From Pedobacter psychrodurus (lineage in GTDB: Bacteria > Bacteroidota > Bacteroidia > Sphingobacteriales > Sphingobacteriaceae), in contig NZ_SJSO01000014.1 in the NCBI RefSeq assembly GCF_004331735.1, forward strand, positions 86,009 to 150,008: DNA of 64,000 nt, written 5' to 3'. A program made the position numbers and the translations under genes. The notes under the pieces were generated by a model that ran no database searches, was not told where the DNA came from, and saw only the letters and a program-made list of their open reading frames with translations. Within the stretch, counting starts at the first letter, position 1; each line of letters starts with the position of its first letter. Positions 27,752 to 36,301 of the stretch are shown one piece after another.

Positions 27752-28171
27752 CTACACCTTATTTATTTTGTAAGTAAAATTAATTGTTGCAGAGCGGCCC
27801 AAAATATTCGATACCGAACAATATTTATCAAAGGTCATTTGTAACGCACGCTCCACTTTTTGAACGCTTAAATCGCCAAATAAATCGAAATGAATATTGA
27901 TTACGTCAAATATCGGCGGCATTTCTTCCTCTTTTCTGGTTGCTGTAATTGCAATTTTAACATCATCAAGCGGTTCTTTCTGCTTACTTAATACATTTAC
28001 CATATCAATCCCGCTGCAGCCGCCTAATCCAATAAGCAACATCTCCATTGGCCTGAACCCCTTTCCTTCGCCACCAATGGCAGCTTTTGCATCCAACTCT
28101 ACAGTAAAACCGCTCTCGTTTTCTGCTTCAAAATTAAATTTACCGCTCTTGCGGATCAGATTTATGTTCAT
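27752..28171 (-). CDS. OsmC-family peroxiredoxin-like protein
   Basis: 139 residues. GLGGCSGIDMVNVLSK carries the first conserved cysteine (about 55) and the later KYCSVSNILG carries the second, as in OsmC/YhfA proteins that reduce organic hydroperoxides in the cytosol. It lies upstream of metZ on the same strand with a 111-bp repeat-filled gap, so co-transcription is uncertain. Confidence 0.88.
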   Translation of the reverse strand: MNINLIRKSGKFNFEAENESGFTVELDAKAAIGGEGKGFRPMEMLLIGLGGCSGIDMVNVLSKQKEPLDDVKIAITATRKEEEMPPIFDVINIHFDLFGDLSVQKVERALQMTFDKYCSVSNILGRSATINFTYKINKV

Positions 28172-28243
28172 TTTGTTAGTATCGAGTATTTAGTATCAAG
28201 ACGCATTAGCTTTAGTCTTTCTGCTTTAACCTTTAAGCTCTAT

Positions 28244-29047
28244 TTAAATATTATAATAAACTATATTGTTTTCTTCCAGTTCAGGCAATTTAACCGGATG
28301 GTCGAAAATTGCAAAAACCGACGAACCGCTACCACTCATTAAAGCGAATGTTGCGCCTGCATCGTATAAACTGGTTTTTATTTGACGAATTTGGGGATAC
28401 TTTGCGAATACCGATAGTTCGAAATCGTTGATAACCTTATTTTTCCATGTTGTTGGGCACAAATGTATGATTTCTTTTAACGATTGCAAAGGTTTCTGCG
28501 GTTTTACATGTGCATAAGCATCGGCCGTACTCACATGTACAGGCGGTTTTACCAAAACTTTAAACCAAGCTGACAAATCTATTTTGCACTTTTCAAATTC
28601 GTCGCCTTTATTAAATGCGTAAACAGGTTTGTTCTCGATAAAAAAAGCGCAGTCCGCCCCTAACTGGCGGGCGTAACCTTCCATTTTATCGACCGACATT
28701 CCCAAACTGAATTTCTCATTCAACAATTTGATCATAAAAGCACAATCTGCTGATCCTCCGCCCAGGCCTGCGCCCACAGGAATATTTTTCAATAAATTAA
28801 TCTGCTGAGCCGGAATATCATAATCCTTTTTAACCAATTGGTAGGCCTTAAAACACAGGTTATCATTTGCATCGCCAGGAATATCAATGCCATGAATTTT
28901 GCACGATGTTTCTTCCGCATCGGTAATTTCGACCGAATCCTTAATATTAATTGGATAGAAAACGGTTTCGAGGTTATGGTAACCATCAGCACGTTTTTCG
29001 GTGATATTTAAGCCTAAGTTTATTTTTGCGTTGGGAAAAGATAGCAT
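28244..29047 (-). CDS. ispE: 4-diphosphocytidyl-2-C-methyl-D-erythritol kinase IspE
   Basis: 267 residues. It is a GHMP kinase: FPNAKINLGLNITEKRADGYH at the N-terminus, the ATP loop PVGAGLGGGSADCAF near 91-105, and GSGSSVFAIF near the C-terminus. It phosphorylates CDP-methylerythritol in the MEP isoprenoid pathway. A tandem heptanucleotide repeat ends two bases before its start codon and would form its leader, which is unusual for an essential gene. Confidence 0.95.
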   Translation of the reverse strand: MLSFPNAKINLGLNITEKRADGYHNLETVFYPINIKDSVEITDAEETSCKIHGIDIPGDANDNLCFKAYQLVKKDYDIPAQQINLLKNIPVGAGLGGGSADCAFMIKLLNEKFSLGMSVDKMEGYARQLGADCAFFIENKPVYAFNKGDEFEKCKIDLSAWFKVLVKPPVHVSTADAYAHVKPQKPLQSLKEIIHLCPTTWKNKVINDFELSVFAKYPQIRQIKTSLYDAGATFALMSGSGSSVFAIFDHPVKLPELEENNIVYYNI

Positions 29048-29049
29048 TC

Positions 29050-29090
29050 AGATTTGAGATTTGAGATTTGAGATTTGAGATTTGAGATTT
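29050..29090 (-). repeat. Tandem 7-bp repeat directly upstream of ispE
   Basis: Five exact copies of AGATTTG in tandem (29050-29084) and a sixth, imperfect one. It occupies the leader position of ispE on the minus strand, two bases from the ATG. The array is of a type prone to copy-number change. Confidence 0.9.
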
Positions 29091-29265
29091 TCCCTCAAAA
29101 CCAAATACAGTTCCAACTGCAAAGATACAAACAAGTAGTCAATTTTAAATACGCGTATGTCGTGACTTCACGCCATGACTGCACGCAACCGATGTTAACA
29201 ATTAAACAATAAAATGATTTATAACACCTGATAAATTTTAGATATTTGTAAATTATCAGAACAGT

Positions 29266-30060
29266 ATGAAACAATATTTAGATTTAATGCAGCATGTGCT
29301 GGATCATGGCGCTCAAAAACACGATCGTACCGGCACAGGAACAATAAGCGTTTTTGGTTATCAGATGCGTTTTAACCTTAAGGAAGGTTTTCCGATGGTA
29401 ACGACCAAAAAGTTGCACTTAAAATCTATCATACACGAACTGATCTGGTTTTTAACAGGCGATACCAATATTAAATACCTAAAGGATAACGGTGTACGTA
29501 TCTGGGACGAATGGGCTGACGAAAATGGCAACCTTGGCCCGGTTTACGGTTCGCAATGGAGAAACTGGCCAACGCCTGATGGGCAACACATCGATCAGAT
29601 TACCAATATCATCAATACCATCAAAAACAATCCCGATTCACGTAGGATTATTGTTTCTGCATGGAATGTTGCCGAAATCGAAAACATGGCCTTACCTCCT
29701 TGTCATGCATTTTTTCAGTTTTATGTAGCTGATGGAAAATTAAGTTGCCAGTTATATCAGCGCAGTGCCGATATTTTCTTAGGCGTACCTTTTAACATTG
29801 CGTCTTACGCTTTGTTAACCATGATGGTGGCACAGGTGTGCGGCCTAGAAGCAGGAGACTTTGTCCACACCTTAGGCGATGCACATTTATACAACAACCA
29901 TATCGAGCAAGCCAACCTGCAATTAAGTCGCGAGCCTAAGCCACTTCCAACCATGAAAATCAATCCTGAGGTGAAAAGCATTTTTGATTTTAAGTTTGAG
30001 GATTTTACTTTGGAAAATTACGAAGCACATCCACATATTAAGGGAATTGTAGCGGTGTAA
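29266..30060 (+). CDS. thyA: Thymidylate synthase
   Basis: 264 residues, the same length as the E. coli enzyme, without insertions. The catalytic cysteine lies in PPCHAFFQF (about 146); QRSADIFLGVPFNIASYA and HLYNNHIEQ supply nucleotide binding. It converts dUMP to dTMP using methylene-tetrahydrofolate and releases dihydrofolate, which the downstream DHFR recycles. The usual thyA-folA adjacency is interrupted here by a four-helix-bundle gene flanked by inverted quasi-repeats. Confidence 0.98.
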   Translation: MKQYLDLMQHVLDHGAQKHDRTGTGTISVFGYQMRFNLKEGFPMVTTKKLHLKSIIHELIWFLTGDTNIKYLKDNGVRIWDEWADENGNLGPVYGSQWRNWPTPDGQHIDQITNIINTIKNNPDSRRIIVSAWNVAEIENMALPPCHAFFQFYVADGKLSCQLYQRSADIFLGVPFNIASYALLTMMVAQVCGLEAGDFVHTLGDAHLYNNHIEQANLQLSREPKPLPTMKINPEVKSIFDFKFEDFTLENYEAHPHIKGIVAV

Positions 30061-30071
30061 CATTTGTTCAC

Positions 30072-30099
30072 TGGTCATTAGCCATTGGTTCATTTGTTT
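30072..30099. repeat. Left inverted quasi-repeat flanking the four-helix gene
   Basis: TGGTCATTAGCCATTGG then TTCATTTGTTT. Its reverse complement matches 30605-30632 apart from small indels and one or two substitutions. The two copies enclose the four-helix gene between thyA and folA. Confidence 0.65.
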
Positions 30100-30165
30100 G
30101 GGCGCAGAATTGAACGCCCTATTTTAAAAAAATCATCCCTTTAATTTACTTAATCAAGAGAAATC

Positions 30166-30537
30166 ATGAATTATAAATTAGAGGATTTGGAAGTCTATAA
30201 TTTGTCAGAGGTAATTTCAGATAAAATCTGGGAAATTGTTATGGGATGGGATCATTTTGCGAAAGATACCATCGGGAAGCAAATATGCAGAGCGGCTGAT
30301 TCTATCAGTGCCAACATAGCAGAAGGATATGGCCGATACCATTTTAAAGAAAACAAAAACTTTTGTTATTATAGCCGAGGTTCTATTTTAGAAGTAAAAT
30401 CATTTCTTAGGAAATCAAAAAACAGAAATTTGATATCTGAAGACTGTTATTCAGAACTTTATACTGAATTACAAACAATCCACTTAAAGCTAAATGCTTA
30501 CATAAAATATATTGGAAAAAATTTAGATAAAACTTAA
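30166..30537 (+). CDS. Four-helix bundle protein, 23S-intervening-sequence (IVP/avd-like) family
   Basis: 123 residues: EVYNLSEVISDKIWEIV, then DTIGKQICRAADSISANIAEGYGR, then a third helix and a tail with YTELQTIHLKLNAYIKYI. The AADSISANIAEGYGR block is the hallmark of the family encoded in 23S rRNA intervening sequences of spirochetes and by many stand-alone genes in Bacteroidota. The fold resembles the accessory protein Avd of diversity-generating retroelements; the cellular role of stand-alone copies is unknown. No reverse transcriptase or variable repeat is nearby. It is inserted between thyA and folA. Confidence 0.9.
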   Translation: MNYKLEDLEVYNLSEVISDKIWEIVMGWDHFAKDTIGKQICRAADSISANIAEGYGRYHFKENKNFCYYSRGSILEVKSFLRKSKNRNLISEDCYSELYTELQTIHLKLNAYIKYIGKNLDKT

Positions 30538-30604
30538 ACTCAGTTGTCAATGCATAGAATTCATCCTTATTGAACTGTGCCTAAAGCACCATGCAGACAC
30601 CAAT

Positions 30605-30632
30605 AAACAAATGACCAATGACTAATGAACCA
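30605..30632. repeat. Right inverted quasi-repeat, containing the folA start
   Basis: AAACAAATGACCAATG then ACTAATGAACCA, the near reverse complement of 30072-30099. The folA start codon at 30618 and its first five codons lie inside it. Confidence 0.65.
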
Positions 30633-31127
30633 GAAAGCCCTTCGCTTTCCATAGCCGTAGCCGTAGGCGAAAACTTCGCAATAGGCAAAAACAACCAGCT
30701 TTTATGGCACATGCCAGCTGATTTAAAGTTCTTTAAACAAACCACTTCGGGGCATACTGTTGTAATGGGCCGCAAAACGTTTGATTCTGTTGGCAGACCT
30801 TTGCCTAACCGCAGAAACATTGTGATTACCAGAGATAGCGAATTAAAAATCGACGGCGTTGAAGTGGTAAACAGCTTGGATGAAGCTTTAGAAATCACCA
30901 AAATGGAAGAAAAACAGGTATTTATTGTTGGCGGTGCTGAAATTTACAGACAAGCCTTGCCCAAAACAGATACCCTTTATTTAACGACCATCCATCACAA
31001 TTTTGATGCAGATACTTTTTTCCCTGAAATTGATCGGAACGAATGGAAATTAATTAGCAGCGAAGCACATCAAGCCGACGAAAAAAACAAGTACGATTAT
31101 ACTTTTGAGGTTTTAGAAAGGATTTAA
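30618..31127 (+). CDS. folA: Dihydrofolate reductase
   Basis: 169 residues. IAVAVGENFAIGKNNQLLWHMPADLKFFK is the conserved DHFR N-terminus, but it is preceded by about nine extra residues (MTNEPESPS), of which the first five codons and two bases of the sixth (MTNEP plus part of E) are encoded by the flanking quasi-repeat. VMGRKTFDSVGRPLPNRRNIVITR and VIVGGAEIY-like VFIVGGAEIYRQAL follow. It reduces dihydrofolate with NADPH, closing the thymidylate cycle with thyA. An alternative start inside the conserved block is unlikely. Confidence 0.95.
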   Translation: MTNEPESPSLSIAVAVGENFAIGKNNQLLWHMPADLKFFKQTTSGHTVVMGRKTFDSVGRPLPNRRNIVITRDSELKIDGVEVVNSLDEALEITKMEEKQVFIVGGAEIYRQALPKTDTLYLTTIHHNFDADTFFPEIDRNEWKLISSEAHQADEKNKYDYTFEVLERI

Positions 31128-31214
31128 CTCAATTTAACTGCAAAGAACGCGAAGAATTTCGCAAGGGGCGCAGGGTTTGTTTTATAAGCTATTCCGCTTC
31201 TTCCCTTGCAAGCT

Positions 31215-31305
31215 AAACCTGATGGCAGTGAGCATCCCGATTCTTTCATCGGGATAAAACGAACAGCGGGACTATCGGAGCCGAAGAAACACAGGTATTG
31301 CTTTT
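31215..31305 (+). repeat. 90-bp dispersed repeat, left of secDF
   Basis: Runs from AAACCTGATGGCAGTGAGC through an ATCCCGAT/ATCGGGAT hairpin and AAAACGAACAGC to TATTGCTTTTC. The reverse complement of 34730-34820 matches it over its whole length with scattered mismatches. Shorter relatives lie near 46341-46396 and 48785-48842. Confidence 0.8.
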
Positions 31306-31575
31306 CACTAAAAGATCTATAATGCATCTTCGTGTCTAAGAACTCGCAGATGGAAAGATGCTTCGTACCTCAGCATGACAGAAGAAAAAGGATTAAAACA
31401 TTAGCGGGACTGAACCAAGCCCAAAAGCTACTATAATTGCTTTCCAAATCAATTTCAATCTAAACTTAGCACTTTGAAATGAATTATGCGTGATGAATCT
31501 CGAGGGATTATTGCCAGATAAAAATTAATGTTAATAATTTATCAATTAAGGGGTTCTATAATTTAAAAATTTAAT

Positions 31576-31583
31576 TAGATTTG
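31576..31583 (+). promoter_or_regulatory. -7 element for secDF
   Basis: TAGATTTG, a perfect TAnnTTTG match 46 bp before the start codon. No good TTTG lies at the -33 position. Confidence 0.45.
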
Positions 31584-31629
31584 CCGACTTGTTAAAAAAC
31601 AGCGAAAGACAAATTATTTTAAACAAACA

Positions 31630-34611
31630 ATGCAAGGAAAAGGTTTTATTAAGTTTATAGCGATAGTATTGGCTATCGTTTGTGCGTACGCACTTTCTTT
31701 TACTTTGGTAGCATCCAAGGTAGAAAAAGATGCAAAAAACGCTGCGAAGGGTGATTTGGCCAAAGAAAAGGCTTACTTAGATTCGATGAGTACCGTGAAA
31801 GTTTATCCTTTAGTTGGATTTACCTATCAAGAGGTAAAAGCGAAAGAGATTAATTTGGGTTTAGACTTAAAAGGCGGAATGAACGTAACGATGGAGATAT
31901 CGTTAGCTGAGCTGGTTAAATCATTAGCGGGCAACCCTACTGATGGCAATTTCAACAAAGCAGTTCAGAACGCACAGATCCAATTAAATGCCGGTGGTAA
32001 AGATTACATCAAAATTTTTGTTGATGAATTCGAAAAATTAAGCCCAGGAGTTAAACTTGCAGATTATTTTTCTAACCAGGATAACGCATCTCAGTTAAAA
32101 CCTAGCGCAAGCAATGCAGAGGTTGAATCATTCTTAGAAAAAGAAGCAACTAGTGCTATCGATCGTTCATTTACAGTTTTACGTTCACGTATTGATGGTT
32201 CTGGCGTTGTTAGTCCGAACATGCAAAAACAAGAGGGTAGCAACCGTATCTTAATTGAGATGCCAGGTGTGCAAGACCAGGAACGTATGGCTAAACTTTT
32301 ACAGGGTTCTGCAGAATTACAATTCTGGCAGGTATACCAGGTACAAGAAGTTGCACCATTATTAGAAAACATTAATAAAATTTTAGCTGCAACATTAAAA
32401 GCTGATGCGCCTGCAACTAAGGATACAACAGCTGCTCCTGCTGCTGGCGGTAAATTAGCTGGTTTAGAAAAAGCGGCTACTAAAGATACTACAGCTAAAG
32501 GTGGTAAACTTGCTGGCTTAGGTAAAAAAGATTCTACAGCGGTTAGAGCTGAATTAGCAAAATCTAACCCATTATACGCTGTTCTTAATCTGCCAATTTA
32601 CCAGGGCGAAAACGGACAACAACAATTAATGCCAGGTGCAGTTGTTGGTATGTCGTTACAAAAAGATACTGCAAAGGTTAATAACTATTTAAAACTTCCA
32701 GAAGTTGCTGCATCTATTCCATCTACGATGAAATTTATGTGGAGTGTTAAACCAAGAGAAAATTCGAGAATTTTCGAACTATATGCCATTAAAGTGGTAA
32801 GTGCCGATGGCAAGCCAGATTTAGGTGGCGATGCAATTAGCGATTCGAAAGACGATTTCGATCAACACAACAAACCAGAGGTAACCATGTACATGACCAG
32901 CGAAGGTGCTGCTAAATGGAAAAAAATTACTGCTGAAGCTGCTGCTGATCCAAACAACAAAAAATCTATTGCTATTGTATTAGATAATCAGGTTTACTCT
33001 GCCCCTACTGTACAGAACGAAATTGCTGGTGGTGTTTCTTCAATAACAGGTAACTTTACCCAAACTGATACTAAAGATTTATCGAACATCTTAAAAGCCG
33101 GTAAATTACCTGCTCCTGCTCGTATTGCAGGTAGCTACGTAGTTGGTCCAACTTTAGGTGCACAAGCTATTCACGATGGTTTAATCTCATTCGTAATTGC
33201 CTTTATCGTAATCTTAATCTTCATGGCGTTGTATTATCACCGTGCGGGTTGGGTTGCTAACTTTGCATTGTTAATCAACTTATTCTTCATCATTGGTATC
33301 TTGGTATCACTTGGTGCAGTATTAACCTTACCTGGTATTGCTGGTATCGTATTAACCATTGGTTTATCGGTAGATGCAAACATCCTTATCTTTGAGCGGG
33401 TACGTGAAGAGCTTGCACATGGCAAGAACACCGCTACAGCAATTAAAGAGGGTTTTAAACATGCAATGCCATCAATTATTGACTCAAACGTTACCTTATT
33501 CATTTTAGGTGCTATCCTTTACGTTTTCGGTAGCGGACCGGTTCAAGGTTTCGCAACTACATTATGTATCGGTATCCTTTCATCATTATTTGCAGCTGTA
33601 GCCATTTCGAGAGTAGTTTTCGAATCGTTATTAAACCGCAAAATTGATGTAAGTTTCGATAACAGCATTACCCGTAACGCATTTAAAAATATCAGTTTCA
33701 ACTTCGTTGGCCGTCGTAAAATTTACTACGTAATCTCTACCATCATCATTATTGCTGGTATTGGCATGTATTTCAAAAATGGTGGTTTAAACTTAGGTGT
33801 AGATTTTAAAGGTGGTAGAACTTATTTAGTTCACTTCGATAAAGCAGTTAACACTGAAGATTTAAAAGCTAAGTTGAACCCGGTTTTCGGTAACGAAACT
33901 CCAGAGGTTAAAACTGCAGGTGAAGATAGCCAGGTAAAAATTACCACCACTTTCCACATCGAAGATCAGAATATTAAAACTGATAAAGTTGTAGAAGATG
34001 CTTTAAATAAAGGTTTGGCGGGTTCTAAATATGAAATCGTAAGTTCGCAAAAAGTAACGCCTATCATTGCAAGTGATATCGTAAACGGAGCTTTTTACGC
34101 AGTATTGATCTCATGTTTATTCATGTTTATCTATATCGTAGTACGATTTAAAAAATGGCAGTACGGTTTAGGTGCGGTAATTGCATTATTCCATGATGTG
34201 TTAATGGTATTATCTTTCTACACGATTTTAGATGGTATTATGCCATTCTCGTTAGAAATTGGTCAGGATTTTATTGCGGCAATCTTAACGGTAATGGGTT
34301 ACACCATGACAGAGACAGTTGTTGTATTCGACCGTATCCGTGAGAAATTAAAAGAATCTGGTAAAGAAGATTTACATGGCGAAGCACGTAACAACTTAAT
34401 CAACTTTGCGTTGAACAGTACATTAAGTCGTACCATCTTAACCTCATTAACCGTATTCTTCGTGTTATTGGTAATCTTTATTTTCGGTGGCGATAGCATC
34501 CGCGGGTTTATCTTCGCATTGTTAATCGGCCGTATCATCGGTACATATTCATCATTATGTATCTCTACGCCTATCGTAATCGATTTGGGTAGTTCTGCTG
34601 AGAAAAAATAA
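31630..34611 (+). CDS. secDF: Protein translocase SecDF fusion
   Basis: 993 residues, SecD and SecF in one chain as usual in Bacteroidota. The N-terminal helix is followed by the P1 region with GLDLKGGMNVTMEI, then SecD helices around 515-670 with the GLSVDANILIFERVREE motif. The SecF half has GVDFKGGRTYLV near 720 and MGYTMTETVVVFDRIREKL near 890. It uses the proton gradient to pull secreted proteins out of SecYEG. Residues about 262-297 contain a low-complexity duplication (KDTTA...GGKLAGL twice). YajC, the partner, is encoded near 58 kb. Confidence 0.97.
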   Translation: MQGKGFIKFIAIVLAIVCAYALSFTLVASKVEKDAKNAAKGDLAKEKAYLDSMSTVKVYPLVGFTYQEVKAKEINLGLDLKGGMNVTMEISLAELVKSLAGNPTDGNFNKAVQNAQIQLNAGGKDYIKIFVDEFEKLSPGVKLADYFSNQDNASQLKPSASNAEVESFLEKEATSAIDRSFTVLRSRIDGSGVVSPNMQKQEGSNRILIEMPGVQDQERMAKLLQGSAELQFWQVYQVQEVAPLLENINKILAATLKADAPATKDTTAAPAAGGKLAGLEKAATKDTTAKGGKLAGLGKKDSTAVRAELAKSNPLYAVLNLPIYQGENGQQQLMPGAVVGMSLQKDTAKVNNYLKLPEVAASIPSTMKFMWSVKPRENSRIFELYAIKVVSADGKPDLGGDAISDSKDDFDQHNKPEVTMYMTSEGAAKWKKITAEAAADPNNKKSIAIVLDNQVYSAPTVQNEIAGGVSSITGNFTQTDTKDLSNILKAGKLPAPARIAGSYVVGPTLGAQAIHDGLISFVIAFIVILIFMALYYHRAGWVANFALLINLFFIIGILVSLGAVLTLPGIAGIVLTIGLSVDANILIFERVREELAHGKNTATAIKEGFKHAMPSIIDSNVTLFILGAILYVFGSGPVQGFATTLCIGILSSLFAAVAISRVVFESLLNRKIDVSFDNSITRNAFKNISFNFVGRRKIYYVISTIIIIAGIGMYFKNGGLNLGVDFKGGRTYLVHFDKAVNTEDLKAKLNPVFGNETPEVKTAGEDSQVKITTTFHIEDQNIKTDKVVEDALNKGLAGSKYEIVSSQKVTPIIASDIVNGAFYAVLISCLFMFIYIVVRFKKWQYGLGAVIALFHDVLMVLSFYTILDGIMPFSLEIGQDFIAAILTVMGYTMTETVVVFDRIREKLKESGKEDLHGEARNNLINFALNSTLSRTILTSLTVFFVLLVIFIFGGDSIRGFIFALLIGRIIGTYSSLCISTPIVIDLGSSAEKK

Positions 34612-34633
34612 AAGATTAATTTTCTAAAATATA

Positions 34634-34669
34634 TAAGCGTTCCGGGCAATCGGGACGCTTTTTTTATGC
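34634..34669 (+). terminator. Rho-independent terminator of secDF
   Basis: AGCGTTCC and GGGACGCT arms around an eight-base loop, followed by a T-run. Confidence 0.85.
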
Positions 34670-34975
34670 GCTTTTTTACCACGAAGGCACAAAGAACACA
34701 AAATGGTTTGTTATATTTTTTGGCTTTTGAAAAGCAGTACCCTTGCTCCTTCGGTTCCGATAGTCCTGCTGTTCGTTTTATCCCGATGAAGAATCGGGAT
34801 GCCCACTTCCATCAGGTTTATTTAACTTGGGGCACAGCTTAAAACCTACCAAAATCCCGCTTCGTCATGCCAGCGTTATATCTTCGTTATTAAACTAGAA
34901 TAACTGCCAAAACCTCATTTTTTAAACCTTTTGGCTATCTTTTTGTTACATTAGCAATAGATAAACCGATACAAA
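34670..34975. other. 306-bp gap with the right copy of the secDF-flanking repeat
   Basis: No gene seen. It contains the 34730-34820 repeat copy and, just before the next gene, AT-rich sequence with a loose TATCTTTTTG promoter-like motif. Confidence 0.6.
34730..34820 (-). repeat. 90-bp dispersed repeat, right of secDF (inverted copy)
   Basis: Reverse-complement counterpart of 31215-31305, including the ATCCCGAT/ATCGGGAT hairpin and the GTTCGTTTTATCCCGATG stretch. It follows the secDF terminator. Confidence 0.8.
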
Positions 34976-36301
34976 ATGGATTTACAACTTCCTAAAAGCG
35001 AATACCCTAGAGTAGTTATAGTTGGCGGTGGATTTGGTGGAATTGAGTTAGCTAAACGTTTAAAAAATAAACCCTTTCAGGTGGTTATGCTCGATAAACA
35101 TAACTATCATACCTTTCAACCGCTACTTTATCAGGTAGCCACAGGAGGTTTAGAAGCCGATTCGATCGCTTTCCCACTAAGAAAGATTTTTAAAGGTCAA
35201 AAGAACCTGATTTTTCGCGTAACCAAGGTTACCGAAGTTAACGCAGCTGAAAACTGTTTACAAACCGATATCGGTAGAATCAATTACGACTATCTGGTTA
35301 TCGCCACAGGTTCTACCAGTAACTTCTTTGGCAATAAAGAAATTGAAGCCAACTCAATGCCGATGAAATCAATTCCGGAAGCATTGGATTTAAGAAGTTT
35401 GATTTTACAAAATTTCGAAAAATCGCTTATTGAAAAAGATTTAGATAAAAAAAGCGCCCTATTAAACTTTGTTGTGGTTGGTGGTGGCCCAACCGGAGTT
35501 GAAACCTCTGGTGCCATTGCGGAGCTTAAAAAACACGTTATTCCGAACGATTATCCAGAAATGGATTTTAGCAAGGTGAATATTTACCTTATAGAAAATT
35601 CGCCTGAATTACTAGGCGTAATGTCGCCACAGGCACAGAAAAAGGCTAAAGATTTTCTTACCGATATGGGCGTTCAGATCATGAACGAAACCAGGGTACT
35701 CGGTTACGATGGCCACACCCTTACCTTACAAGATAAAGCACCCATTTTAAGTTCTACCGTAATTTGGAGTGCCGGCGTTAAAGGCCAGGTTTTAGGTGGT
35801 TTAGATCAAGCTGAAGTGGTAAGAGGTGGCAGACTGAAAACCGATACACAAAATTTAGTAGTAGGTTACCAAAATGTATATGCTATTGGCGATGTGGCCG
35901 CCATTATTGACGAAGAAACACCAAACGGTCATCCTGGAGTTGCACCTGCAGCCATTCAGCAAGGGCATCATTTAGCCAAAAACCTGATCAACATTAAAGA
36001 AAATAAACCTTTAGAGAAATTTAAATACTTCGATAAAGGCTCAATGGCTACAGTAGGTAGAAACAAAGCCGTTGTAGATATTGGCAAAATCCGTTTTCAA
36101 GGGGTTTTCGCATGGTTTACCTGGATGTTTGTGCACTTAATGACTTTGGTAGGCTTCAGAAACAAAATTATTGTTTTCGTAAACTGGGTTTGGAGTTATT
36201 TCAGCTATGATAGAGGAACCCGTTTAATTATCAGAACCTTTGCAAAAGATCGAAGCGTTGATTATAGAGATGAGATACCAACTGAAGAGAAGGTGCATTA
36301 G
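34976..36301 (+). CDS. ndh: Type II NADH dehydrogenase (NAD(P)/FAD-dependent oxidoreductase)
   Basis: 441 residues. The FAD-binding Rossmann motif VGGGFGGIELAKRL is at about 16-29, and the NADH-binding VVGGGPTGVETSGAIAEL at about 166. The family's NYHTFQPLLYQVATGGLE and YAIGDVAA segments are present. It oxidises NADH and passes electrons to menaquinone without pumping protons, at the cytoplasmic face of the inner membrane, where the C-terminal helix region WFTWMFVHLMTLVGFRN probably anchors it. It can feed the bd oxidase encoded near 45 kb. Confidence 0.92.
   Translation: MDLQLPKSEYPRVVIVGGGFGGIELAKRLKNKPFQVVMLDKHNYHTFQPLLYQVATGGLEADSIAFPLRKIFKGQKNLIFRVTKVTEVNAAENCLQTDIGRINYDYLVIATGSTSNFFGNKEIEANSMPMKSIPEALDLRSLILQNFEKSLIEKDLDKKSALLNFVVVGGGPTGVETSGAIAELKKHVIPNDYPEMDFSKVNIYLIENSPELLGVMSPQAQKKAKDFLTDMGVQIMNETRVLGYDGHTLTLQDKAPILSSTVIWSAGVKGQVLGGLDQAEVVRGGRLKTDTQNLVVGYQNVYAIGDVAAIIDEETPNGHPGVAPAAIQQGHHLAKNLINIKENKPLEKFKYFDKGSMATVGRNKAVVDIGKIRFQGVFAWFTWMFVHLMTLVGFRNKIIVFVNWVWSYFSYDRGTRLIIRTFAKDRSVDYRDEIPTEEKVH

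Larger units (their letters stand above)
31128..31629. other. 502-bp gap with repeats and the secDF promoter
   Basis: No gene. It holds one member of a 90-bp inverted pair flanking secDF (31215-31305), a half copy of the TGTCATGCTGAGG family (31356-31380), and a TAGATTTG -7 element at 31576-31583. A minus-strand open frame at 31124-31327 runs through the repeat and is rejected. Confidence 0.7.

Noticed and set aside
27640..27760. SAM riboswitch upstream of metZ
   Set aside because: The gap is made of GATTTGAG-like and CCCTACACC-like words; no SAM aptamer helices were seen.
29050..29090. Possible CRISPR array
   Set aside because: Units are 7 bp without spacers; it is a simple tandem repeat.
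30166..30537. Diversity-generating retroelement built on the avd-like gene
   Set aside because: No reverse transcriptase, template repeat or variable repeat in the neighbourhood.
31124..31327. 67-residue minus-strand open frame
   Set aside because: Runs through a dispersed non-coding repeat whose other copies are not open.
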